Source of the DNA: Microbacterium sp. MAH-37
GTDB taxonomy: Bacteria > Actinomycetota > Actinomycetes > Actinomycetales > Microbacteriaceae
Assembly: GCF_009758255.1 (NCBI RefSeq)
Contig: NZ_WSEN01000006.1
Span: 186,001 to 250,000, forward strand
Length of the DNA: 64,000 bases
Reading direction: 5' to 3'
How positions within the stretch are numbered: position 1 is the first letter of the stretch; every line of letters begins with the position of its first letter. Of the stretch, positions 57,719-64,000 are shown piece by piece. A program made the position numbers and the translations under genes. The notes beneath the pieces were generated by a model. It saw only the letters and a list, made by a program, of their open reading frames with translations, did not search any database and had not been told where the DNA came from.

Positions 57719-58285
57719 TCAGCGGGTGAACAGGACGGCGATCACGGCCCAGACGGCGATCACGGCGAGCGCGATCACCGCCGGCCAGTCCCAGGAGCGC
57801 CGGATCGGAGCATCCGCCGTGGCATCCGCCTGCGCCCGCCTGTCCTGGATCTCGGCGAGCGCACGCACGCCGGCCGGAACCTTGACGCCCTCGACCTCGC
57901 GCTCGCGCTCGGTCTGACGCCGGGCGCGGGCGTGCGCGGGACCGCCCATCGCGGTGAGCTTGGAGTCGTCGTCCAGGAAGAACTCCAGCTGCCAGCGGAA
58001 GTCGGCCTTACGCAGCCGCTCCCAGCCGAACGTGGTGCGACGCAGCATGTTCTGCACCAGGACGCCGCGCTCGTCCACGCGGACGAACGACGACGCGGAT
58101 CCCTCGTAGATCACCCACAGGCCGAGCAGCGGCCACGGGGCGATCAACAGCATGAGCGTCCAGCTGCCGCGGATCACGGCGTCGCCGAGCAGGAACAGCA
58201 CGAGCACCGCCGCGATGCAGAACGCGACGATGCCGGTCGGCGTGCGGAACGTGCGCACGCCGACCGGCGAATCGGAATCCGTCAC
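57719..58285 (-). CDS. PH-domain-like membrane protein coupled to the ABC transporter
   Basis: Protein of 188 aa. Two helices (about 17-36 and 42-60), then a PH-like strand region (SSFVRVDERGVLVQNMLRRT, TFGWERLRKADFRWQLEFFL), a charged linker and a C-terminal helix (WPAVIALAVIAVWAVIAVLF). It resembles small bacterial PH (DUF2581-like) membrane proteins. Its GTG overlaps the stop of the ABC ATPase (GTGA at 58282-58285), so it is translated with the transporter. Function unknown. Confidence 0.72.
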   Translation of the reverse strand: MTDSDSPVGVRTFRTPTGIVAFCIAAVLVLFLLGDAVIRGSWTLMLLIAPWPLLGLWVIYEGSASSFVRVDERGVLVQNMLRRTTFGWERLRKADFRWQLEFFLDDDSKLTAMGGPAHARARRQTEREREVEGVKVPAGVRALAEIQDRRAQADATADAPIRRSWDWPAVIALAVIAVWAVIAVLFTR

Positions 58286-59961
58286 GCCCCGGCACCGCCG
58301 AGCGGGATCGAGGCCCCGGGGATCGCCTGCAGCAGACGATCGGTGTACTCCTGCTGCGGGTTGGCGAAGATCTCGTCGACCGTGCCCTGCTCGACCAGCT
58401 TGCCCTTCTCCATCACGCACACCAGGTCGCTGGAGACGCGCACCACCGCGAGGTCGTGCGTGATGAAAAGGTAGGTCAGGCCGAGCTCGGTCTGCAGCTC
58501 GGTGAGCAGTCGCAGGATCTGAGCCTGCACCAGCACGTCGAGAGCGGAGACCGCCTCGTCGAGCACGACGACCTCGGGTTTGAGCGCCAACGCGCGGGCG
58601 ATCGCCACACGCTGCCGCTGTCCACCGGAGAGCTCGTTCGGATAGCGCGTCGCCAGCTCGGGCGGCAGCGCCACCTGGTCGAGAAGCTCCAGCACCCGAT
58701 CACGCCGCGACGCCTGGTCTCCGACGCTGTGGATGTGCAGCGGCTCGGCGATCGTGTTGCCGATGTTCCGCAGCGGATCCATCGATCCGTACGGATCCTG
58801 GAAGACCGGCTGCATACGCCGCCGCAGCCGGAACGCCTGAGCGTTGGACAGGTGTGAGACGTCCTCGCCGCCGACCTCGATCCGCCCCGACGTCGGAGAC
58901 TCCAGCTGGAGCACCATGCGCGCGACAGTCGTCTTGCCCGAGCCGGACTCGCCGACCAGTGCGAGAGTCTTGCCCCGCGGGATCTCGAAGCTGATGTCGT
59001 CGACCGCACGGAACAGCTCACTGCGGAAGTTGCCCTGGCGGATCTTGAAGTCCTTCGTGAGTCCTTCCACCTTGACCATGGTCGCGCCGGTCAGCTCGTC
59101 GACGTGTGCCACCCCGCGGTCCTCGACCTCGGCCTGGATGCGCTGCGACGCCACGCTCGGCGCCGCGGCGACCAGCCGCTTGGTGTACGGATGCTGCGGA
59201 TCCTCGAGGATCTCACGGCTGGGACCGGCCTCGACGATCTCTCCCTGGTTCATCACGATGATCTTCGAGGCGCGCTCTGCGGCGAGCCCCAGGTCATGCG
59301 TGATGAGCAGCACTGAAGTGCCGCGGTCGCGGGTCAGCGACGCCATGTGATCGAGGATCACGCGCTGCACCGTGACATCCAGAGCAGAGGTCGGCTCGTC
59401 GGCGATGAGCAGTTTCGGGTCGGCCGCGAGGCCGATGCCGATCAGTGCACGCTGACGCATGCCGCCGGAGAACTGGTGCGGGTACTGGTGCAGACGGCGC
59501 TCGGCGTCGGCGAGACCGGCCTGCTTGAGCACCTCGATCGTGCGCGCCTTGGTGTCCGCCCTGTTGCGGGACAGCCCGTTGGCGCGGATCGCCTCCTTCA
59601 CCTGGAAGCCGATGCTCCACACCGGGTTGAGGTTCGACATCGGGTCCTGCGGAACGAAGCCGATGTCGCGTCCGCGGAGCTCCTCCATGGCGCGGCGCCC
59701 GAGATTCGTCAGCTCCCGTCCGTCCATCGTGATAGACCCGCCGGTCACCTTGCCGGTGCCGGGGAGCAGATCGACGATCGCGGCCGCGGTCGTGGACTTG
59801 CCCGAGCCGGACTCCCCCACGATCGCCACGGTCTCACCGGGGAAGATGTCGAAGCTGACGCCGTGCAGCACCTCGCGCTCACCGTCCTGGCCGCGGAACG
59901 CGACCTTGAGGTCGCGGATGCTGAGCAGCGGAGCGTCGTCCGTGTTCGCGGTGAAGCTCAT
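58282..59961 (-). CDS. Fused double ATP-binding subunit of peptide/nickel-type ABC importer
   Basis: Protein of 559 aa formed by two complete ABC ATPases in tandem (DppD-DppF type). The first has Walker A GESGSGKST, signature QFSGGMRQRALIG and Walker B LLIADEPTSALD. The second has GESGSGKTTVARM, ELSGGQRQRVAIARAL and VVVLDEAVSALDV. Note DEAVSALD, with Ala-Val instead of Pro-Thr, a frequent variant. Each is followed by an oligopeptide-transporter C-terminal segment (PQHPYTKRLV and PQQEYTDRLL). It overlaps the permease gene upstream by ATGA. Confidence 0.95.
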   Translation of the reverse strand: MSFTANTDDAPLLSIRDLKVAFRGQDGEREVLHGVSFDIFPGETVAIVGESGSGKSTTAAAIVDLLPGTGKVTGGSITMDGRELTNLGRRAMEELRGRDIGFVPQDPMSNLNPVWSIGFQVKEAIRANGLSRNRADTKARTIEVLKQAGLADAERRLHQYPHQFSGGMRQRALIGIGLAADPKLLIADEPTSALDVTVQRVILDHMASLTRDRGTSVLLITHDLGLAAERASKIIVMNQGEIVEAGPSREILEDPQHPYTKRLVAAAPSVASQRIQAEVEDRGVAHVDELTGATMVKVEGLTKDFKIRQGNFRSELFRAVDDISFEIPRGKTLALVGESGSGKTTVARMVLQLESPTSGRIEVGGEDVSHLSNAQAFRLRRRMQPVFQDPYGSMDPLRNIGNTIAEPLHIHSVGDQASRRDRVLELLDQVALPPELATRYPNELSGGQRQRVAIARALALKPEVVVLDEAVSALDVLVQAQILRLLTELQTELGLTYLFITHDLAVVRVSSDLVCVMEKGKLVEQGTVDEIFANPQQEYTDRLLQAIPGASIPLGGAGA

Positions 59962-60899
59962 CGGGTGGCCCTCGCCCTCGGATCCATGGCGTCTCGGACG
60001 AGCTCGCCGAGCATGATGAACGCGAGCACCGTGATGGTGAGCGCGATCGACGGGTAGATCAGCGACTCCGGCGCGATGCGCAGAGAACGCTGGGCGAGGC
60101 TGATGTCACGACCCCACGACATGACGTCGTCCGGCAGGCCGACGCCCAGGAAGGTCAGCGTCGCCTCGGCGACGATACCGGCCGCCATGGACAGCGTGGC
60201 CAGCACCAGCAGCGGCGCGATCGAGTTCGGGAGCACGTGGTACAGCAGCGTGGAGAACCTCCCGCGCCCCAGCGCCCGCGACGCCGTGATGAACTCCGAC
60301 TGCCTGATCCTCAGCACCTCCGCGCGCACGACACGCGCCGTGGCCGCCCAGGCGAAGCCGCCGATGGCGAGGGACAGCGTGAAGACGTTGCGGTACTCGG
60401 CGAGCACGGTCATCACGACGACAGCCGCGAGGATGTAGGGGATCGAGAAGAAGATGTCGCCGATGCGCGAGAGCAGCGAGTCGAGCCATCCGCCGTAGTA
60501 GCCGGCGAACGCGCCCATGATCAGGCCGATGGTCGCCCCGATGAGGGCCGAGAGCAGTCCGACGGTCAACGAGGTTCGCGCGCCCCAGACGATACGGGCG
60601 AAGATGTCGCAGCCCTGGAACGTGAAGCCGAGCGGGTGACCGGCCTCCGGTCCGCCGTTCGAATTCGCCAGAAGGCACTGGTCGTTCGGCGGAGTCTGCG
60701 TGAACAGGGTGGGCCAGATCGCCATCAGCAGCACGACCGCGACGATCGTGATGGAGATCCAGAACATCGGGCGACGACGCAGGTCGAACCAGGCGTCGCG
60801 CCACAGATTGGAGGGCTTCCCCTTCACCCGGACGGCGTCGGTGGCGGGCTGGGCCTCGGAGACCGGAGCGACGTAGCGCGAGGAATTCGAGTCAGACAT
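59958..60899 (-). CDS. Peptide ABC transporter permease, DppC/OppC type
   Basis: Inner membrane permease of 313 aa with six helices and an N-terminal OppC domain (LWRDAWFDLRRRPMFWIS). The coupling EAA-like loop is FITASRALGRGRFSTLLYHVLPNS. The ATG overlaps dppB by 8 bp and the stop overlaps the ATPase gene. It works with the adjacent DppB-type permease to form the channel. Confidence 0.95.
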   Translation of the reverse strand: MSDSNSSRYVAPVSEAQPATDAVRVKGKPSNLWRDAWFDLRRRPMFWISITIVAVVLLMAIWPTLFTQTPPNDQCLLANSNGGPEAGHPLGFTFQGCDIFARIVWGARTSLTVGLLSALIGATIGLIMGAFAGYYGGWLDSLLSRIGDIFFSIPYILAAVVVMTVLAEYRNVFTLSLAIGGFAWAATARVVRAEVLRIRQSEFITASRALGRGRFSTLLYHVLPNSIAPLLVLATLSMAAGIVAEATLTFLGVGLPDDVMSWGRDISLAQRSLRIAPESLIYPSIALTITVLAFIMLGELVRDAMDPRARATR

Positions 60900-61818
60900 A
60901 GCGGATCCTCGGGTCGAGCAGGCCGTACAACAGGTCCACGAAGAGGTTCACGAGCACGTAGATGATGACGAAGATCGTGACGAACGACACGATCGTCGGT
61001 CCCTCGTGCTGGAGAGTCGCCTTGAACAGGACGTTGCCGACGCCTGGGATGTTGAAGATGTACTCGGTCACGGTGGCGCCCACGAGGAGCACGCCGAAGT
61101 TCGTCGCCGAGTTGGTGATCATCGGGATCAGAGAGTTGCGCAGCACATGCACGGGCAGCACGCGGTAGCCGGGCAGTCCCTTGCTGTAGGCCGTGCGGAC
61201 CCAATCCTGGTTCAGCGTCTCGAGCACCGAACCGCGCATGAGGCGCATGCTGGTGGCGTACAGGCTGAGCCCCAGCACGATGGCGGGCAGCCACAGGTCG
61301 CCCCAGTCGTTCTGACCGCCGACGGTGGGTCGGAACCAGCCGAGCTTGATCGCCAGGAAGTACTGTGCCAGGAAGCACATCACGAAGATGGGCATCGCCA
61401 GGAAGATCAGCGAGATGACCAGGTTCACGTTGTCAGTGATCTTGCCCTTCCGCAGTGCGGAGACCGTGCCGATGATGATCGAGAGCACGAACTCGATCCC
61501 GATCGCCATGACGGCCAGGCGAGCAGTCACAGGCAGGGTGCGGGCGAGGACCTCGTTGACGGACTGACCCGAGAACGTGGTGCCCATGTCACCGGTCAGC
61601 AGGCCCTTCATGTAGTAGAAGTACTGCACGAAGAACGGCTGGTCCAGGTGGTACTGGGCTCTGATCGTCTCGAGAAGTGCGGGGCTCGGCGGCTTGTCTC
61701 CGAACAGTGCGGCGATCGGGTCACCCGGCATCGCGAACACCATCGCGTAGATCAGCAGAGTCGACCCGAAGAACACCGGGATCAGCTGCAGGATGCGCCG
61801 AAGGATATAGGAAAACAT
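60892..61818 (-). CDS. Peptide ABC transporter permease, DppB/OppB type
   Basis: Protein of 308 aa with six helices. The start MFSYILRRILQLIPVFFGST is characteristic of the DppB family, and the coupling loop is WVRTAYSKGLPGYRVLPVHVLRNS. GAAAGGAGAG stands 4-8 nt upstream of the ATG as ribosome site. It follows the substrate-binding protein gene after a 94-bp gap that holds a strong hairpin, which probably lowers its expression relative to the binding protein. Confidence 0.95.
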   Translation of the reverse strand: MFSYILRRILQLIPVFFGSTLLIYAMVFAMPGDPIAALFGDKPPSPALLETIRAQYHLDQPFFVQYFYYMKGLLTGDMGTTFSGQSVNEVLARTLPVTARLAVMAIGIEFVLSIIIGTVSALRKGKITDNVNLVISLIFLAMPIFVMCFLAQYFLAIKLGWFRPTVGGQNDWGDLWLPAIVLGLSLYATSMRLMRGSVLETLNQDWVRTAYSKGLPGYRVLPVHVLRNSLIPMITNSATNFGVLLVGATVTEYIFNIPGVGNVLFKATLQHEGPTIVSFVTIFVIIYVLVNLFVDLLYGLLDPRIRYV

Positions 61819-61851
61819 CCACTCTCCTTTCTTGGAGGTGAAGTCACTCGG

Positions 61852-61901
61852 GGCACGTCATGAGGCGACGACCGTTGCGAGTCGCCGCCTCATGACGTGC
61901 C
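61852..61901 (-). terminator. Intercistronic hairpin between SBP and permease genes
   Basis: GGCACGTCATGAGGCG pairs perfectly with CGCCTCATGACGTGCC; an 18-nt loop lies between. Placed inside the operon, it may act as a partial terminator or protect the upstream mRNA from 3' decay. Confidence 0.75.
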
Positions 61902-61912
61902 TTACCGAATGC

Positions 61913-63571
61913 TTACTTCTTCGACTTCGTGATCTCGTAGTAGAGCGGCACGGAGTTCCAGCCGAACTTGACGTTCTGCACGTCCTCGCCGAAGCCGCCG
62001 TTCACGTTCTGGTACCAGAGCGGGATGGCCGGCAGGTCCTTGAGGAGCTGGTCCTGAGCCTTGGTGTAGTCGGCCAGCGCCGCCTTCTCATCGGTCGCGG
62101 CCGCACCGGAGGCGAGGTCCTTGTCGACGTCGGCGTTGGAGTAGTCGCCGTCGTTGGACGAGGCGCCGGTCGCGTACAGCGGGTAGAGGAAGTTGTACAG
62201 CGACGGGTAGTCGGCCTGCCATCCGGAGCGGTTCGCGGTCTGGATGGTGCGCTTGCCGTCGGCGTCACGGGCGTTGACCGCCGCGCGCAGCGTGGCGAAG
62301 TCGACGTACGCCTTGCCGCCGGCCTCGATGCCGAGGGTGTTCTTGATCGAGTTGGTCACCGCGTCGACCCACACCTGGTGGGGGCCATCGGAGTTGTACG
62401 CGATCTCGAACTTGCCGTCCCACGGCGAGATCTTGTCGGCCTCGGCCCACAGCTTCTTCGCCTCGTCGGGGTCGTACTTCAGCACATCGCCGCCGTCGAG
62501 CTTCTCGCCGCCGCCATCGATCACCGGGGAGGTGAAGTCGACAGCCGGAGTGCGGGTGCCGTTGAACACCTTGTCGGTGATCTCATCGCGGTCGATGGCC
62601 ATCGACAGCGCCGCACGGCGCAGCGCGCCCTCGTCACCGGAGAAGTGCTTGACCTGCTCGCCGATCGTGAACGACTGGAAGATCGCTGCGGGCTGGTTGA
62701 CCGCGCGGTCGCCGAGCTCGTCCTGGTAGGTGGCGATCGCCGACTCGGGGATCTGGTCGATCACGTCGAGGTTGCCGCCCTGCAGGTCGGCGTACGCGGC
62801 ATCGAACGAGGCGTAGAACGTGATCGTCAGACCGCCGTTCTCGACCTTGCGCTTGCCCTTGTAGTCGTCGTTCTTGACCAGGTCGATCTGGACGTCGTGC
62901 TGCCACGCACCGTCGCCGGCCAGCTTGTACGGGCCGTTGCCGATCGGGTTCTCACCGAAGGCGGCCATGTCCTCGAAGGCGACCTCGGGCAGCGGGTAGT
63001 AGGCAGAGTAGCCGAGGCGGGTGGCGAAGTCGTTCGCCACAGGCGAGGTCAGCTTGATGGTGAAGGTCTGTTCGTCGACCTTCTTCAGCCCGGTGAGCTC
63101 GGAGTCGGCGTCTGCCGAATAGCCCTCGATGTCGGCGAACCAGGACTGGTTCAGCTGCGCGTTGGACAGCTGCGCACCCCAGTTCCAGGCCTTGATGAAG
63201 CTGTCGGACGTCACATCGGTGCCGTCGGTGAACTTCTGGCCCTTCTTGAGCGTGATCGTCAGCGAGTCGGGGCCGTCGACCTTGATCTCGTCGGCCATGT
63301 CGTTGACCAGCTTGCCGTCGCCGTCGTAGAAGGCGAGACCGGCGAAGATCGAGTCGAGGATCTTGCCGCCACCGACCTCGTTGGTGTTGGTCGGGATCAG
63401 CGGGTTCTCGGGCTCGCCGCCGTTGACCTTGATGATGGCGGACGCATCGACGTTGGCGTCGGATCCGCCCTTGCTCGGTTCCGGGTTCGAACCTGAGGTG
63501 CATCCGGCGAGTGCGATCACACTCGTCGCCAGCAGTGCCGCACTCGCAAGTGCGATCTTCTTGCGCTTCAC
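61913..63571 (-). CDS. Extracellular solute-binding lipoprotein, family 5 (peptide type)
   Basis: Protein of 552 aa. Signal peptide with lipobox SVIALAGC (lipid-modified Cys24). The mature protein has the family 5 pattern: EPENPLIPTNTNEVGGGKIL at the start, LKKGQKFTDGTDVTSDSFIK, PIGNGPYKL, MAIDRDEITDKVF and the C-terminal LKDLPAIPLWYQNVNGG. It captures oligopeptides or other solutes outside the cell for the downstream permeases. The GTG at 63571 is chosen since AGGAGG lies 5-6 nt upstream and the signal peptide begins there. The leader of about 50 nt carries a small hairpin. Confidence 0.95.
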   Translation of the reverse strand: MKRKKIALASAALLATSVIALAGCTSGSNPEPSKGGSDANVDASAIIKVNGGEPENPLIPTNTNEVGGGKILDSIFAGLAFYDGDGKLVNDMADEIKVDGPDSLTITLKKGQKFTDGTDVTSDSFIKAWNWGAQLSNAQLNQSWFADIEGYSADADSELTGLKKVDEQTFTIKLTSPVANDFATRLGYSAYYPLPEVAFEDMAAFGENPIGNGPYKLAGDGAWQHDVQIDLVKNDDYKGKRKVENGGLTITFYASFDAAYADLQGGNLDVIDQIPESAIATYQDELGDRAVNQPAAIFQSFTIGEQVKHFSGDEGALRRAALSMAIDRDEITDKVFNGTRTPAVDFTSPVIDGGGEKLDGGDVLKYDPDEAKKLWAEADKISPWDGKFEIAYNSDGPHQVWVDAVTNSIKNTLGIEAGGKAYVDFATLRAAVNARDADGKRTIQTANRSGWQADYPSLYNFLYPLYATGASSNDGDYSNADVDKDLASGAAATDEKAALADYTKAQDQLLKDLPAIPLWYQNVNGGFGEDVQNVKFGWNSVPLYYEITKSKK

Positions 63572-63600
63572 TTGTGTCCTCCTATGGACGTAGAGCGGTC

Positions 63601-63636
63601 CGTGCTCAGCCTCGAGCACGGCATTGATCGATTCTA
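63601..63636 (-). promoter_or_regulatory. Promoter and leader hairpin of the ABC importer operon
   Basis: On the minus strand, TAGAAT (ATTCTA at 63631-63636) is a near-consensus -10 box. CGTGCTC and GAGCACG (63601-63620) form a perfect 7-bp hairpin at the expected 5' end of the mRNA. No clear -35 box. Confidence 0.5.
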
Positions 63637-63682
63637 CGGTCCTGTCCGCCGTTTGGAGGACAACTGTTATCGAGCCTTAACC

Positions 63683-63719
63683 GAATTCCGCCCCGACGCG
63701 AGGCGAGGGGGCGGAATTC
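63683..63719 (-). terminator. gcvP terminator hairpin
   Basis: GAATTCCGCCCC pairs perfectly with GGGGCGGAATTC (13-nt loop), 18 nt beyond the gcvP stop codon. On the minus strand it is followed by GGTTAAGG, with little U-run. Confidence 0.75.
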
Positions 63720-63737
63720 CGGGGCGGATGCCGTTGA

Positions 63738-64000
63738 TCAGGCGAAGGCCTCGATCGGCGGGCACGCGCACACGAGGTTGCGGTCGCCCCAGGCGTTGTC
63801 GATGCGGCGCACCGGCGGCCAGTACTTGGTCGCGATCTGCGCGTGCACCGGGTAGGCGGCCTGCTCACGGGTGTACGCGTGCGTCCACTCCCCCGCGATC
63901 AGCGAGGCGGCGGTGTGCGGCGCATTCACCAGCGGGTTGTCGCCTTGGGGCCAGGTGCCCGCCGCCACTGCATCCGCCTCGGCCTTGATCATGATCATGG
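63738..64000 (-). CDS. gcvP: Glycine dehydrogenase (decarboxylating), C-terminal end
   Basis: Only the last 87 or so residues are in the window; the gene continues to the right. The sequence [19 protein letters not shown], then [20 protein letters not shown] and the ending [20 protein letters not shown] is the highly conserved GcvP terminus. The P protein decarboxylates glycine and passes the aminomethyl group to GcvH. The neighbouring gcvT/gcvH genes are not visible. Confidence 0.95.
   Translation of the reverse strand, partial: MIMIKAEADAVAAGTWPQGDNPLVNAPHTAASLIAGEWTHAYTREQAAYPVHAQIATKYWPPVRRIDNAWGDRNLVCACPPIEAFA

Overview
The window is about 70% G+C, with dense, short intergenic gaps and many GTG starts. 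The gene set is typical of a Gram-positive actinobacterium: paired AdnA/AdnB helicase-nucleases, NudC, UPF0182, DUF3107, DUF3117, an actinobacterial-type DapD and TatB. Codon habits and several lineage-type genes (the DUF817 protein, a degenerate phosphotransferase next to adnB, a DUF6113-like protein next to fdxA) suggest Microbacteriaceae, most likely Microbacterium. That assignment is an inference from the sequence. I see no prophage, insertion sequence, CRISPR array or plasmid gene. The window is chromosomal backbone with a few accessory patches.

Layout. 1-2.8 kb: the end of an aminotransferase gene, a nitrilase-family hydrolase, and two initiator tRNA genes in tandem, each with its own terminator. 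2.9-23.4 kb: a long conserved actinobacterial block resembling M. tuberculosis Rv3193c-Rv3211 (recalled synteny). It holds UPF0182, a PDZ/Lon-like protease, DUF2342, an E1/ThiF-like protein, UvrD2, NudC, a degenerate phosphotransferase, AdnB, AdnA, DUF3107, a ferritin-like protein and RhlE. Its theme is DNA end processing and repair, RNA decapping and unwinding, and envelope proteolysis. 23.5-36.5 kb: mixed genes, including DUF817, a PHP phosphoesterase, a membrane EEP hydrolase, a secreted subtilase, Xaa-Pro aminopeptidase, two APH-like kinases, an O-methyltransferase, alpha/beta hydrolases, HAD, VOC, a metallophosphoesterase and a GSP17M-like protein.

36.6-44.2 kb: a PRC/MgtE_N/CBS protein, DUF1003 and Mrp form one operon. 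tatB, an O-methyltransferase, DUF3117 and a PIG-V-like mannosyltransferase follow, then divergent dapE/dapD of the succinylase lysine pathway. 44.4-48.3 kb: a second DEAD-box helicase and a TetR/MFS pair with two clear operator candidates. 48.4-57.7 kb: gltA, dapC, fdxA, a DUF6113-like gene, azlCD with a divergent XRE-cupin regulator, a secreted transglycosylase-like protein, typA, a CPBP protease and a zf-TFIIB protein. 57.7-63.6 kb: a complete peptide-type ABC importer (SBP, two permeases, fused double ATPase) with a coupled membrane protein. The end of gcvP lies at the right edge.

Two features recur at the nucleotide level. First, about 20 genes have a TANNNT-like -10 box ending 6-7 nt before the start codon, which predicts leaderless mRNAs and helped choose starts. 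Second, many neighbours overlap by ATGA or GTGA and are probably translationally coupled. The least explained pieces are a 118-bp compound palindrome at 8615-8732, a dispersed TTCGTCTCGCT-type repeat that has entered two reading frames, the kinase-dead-looking phosphotransferase at 12323-13675, and an E1-like protein without a visible nucleotide-binding loop at 8812-9681. None of these is proven to be a new system.
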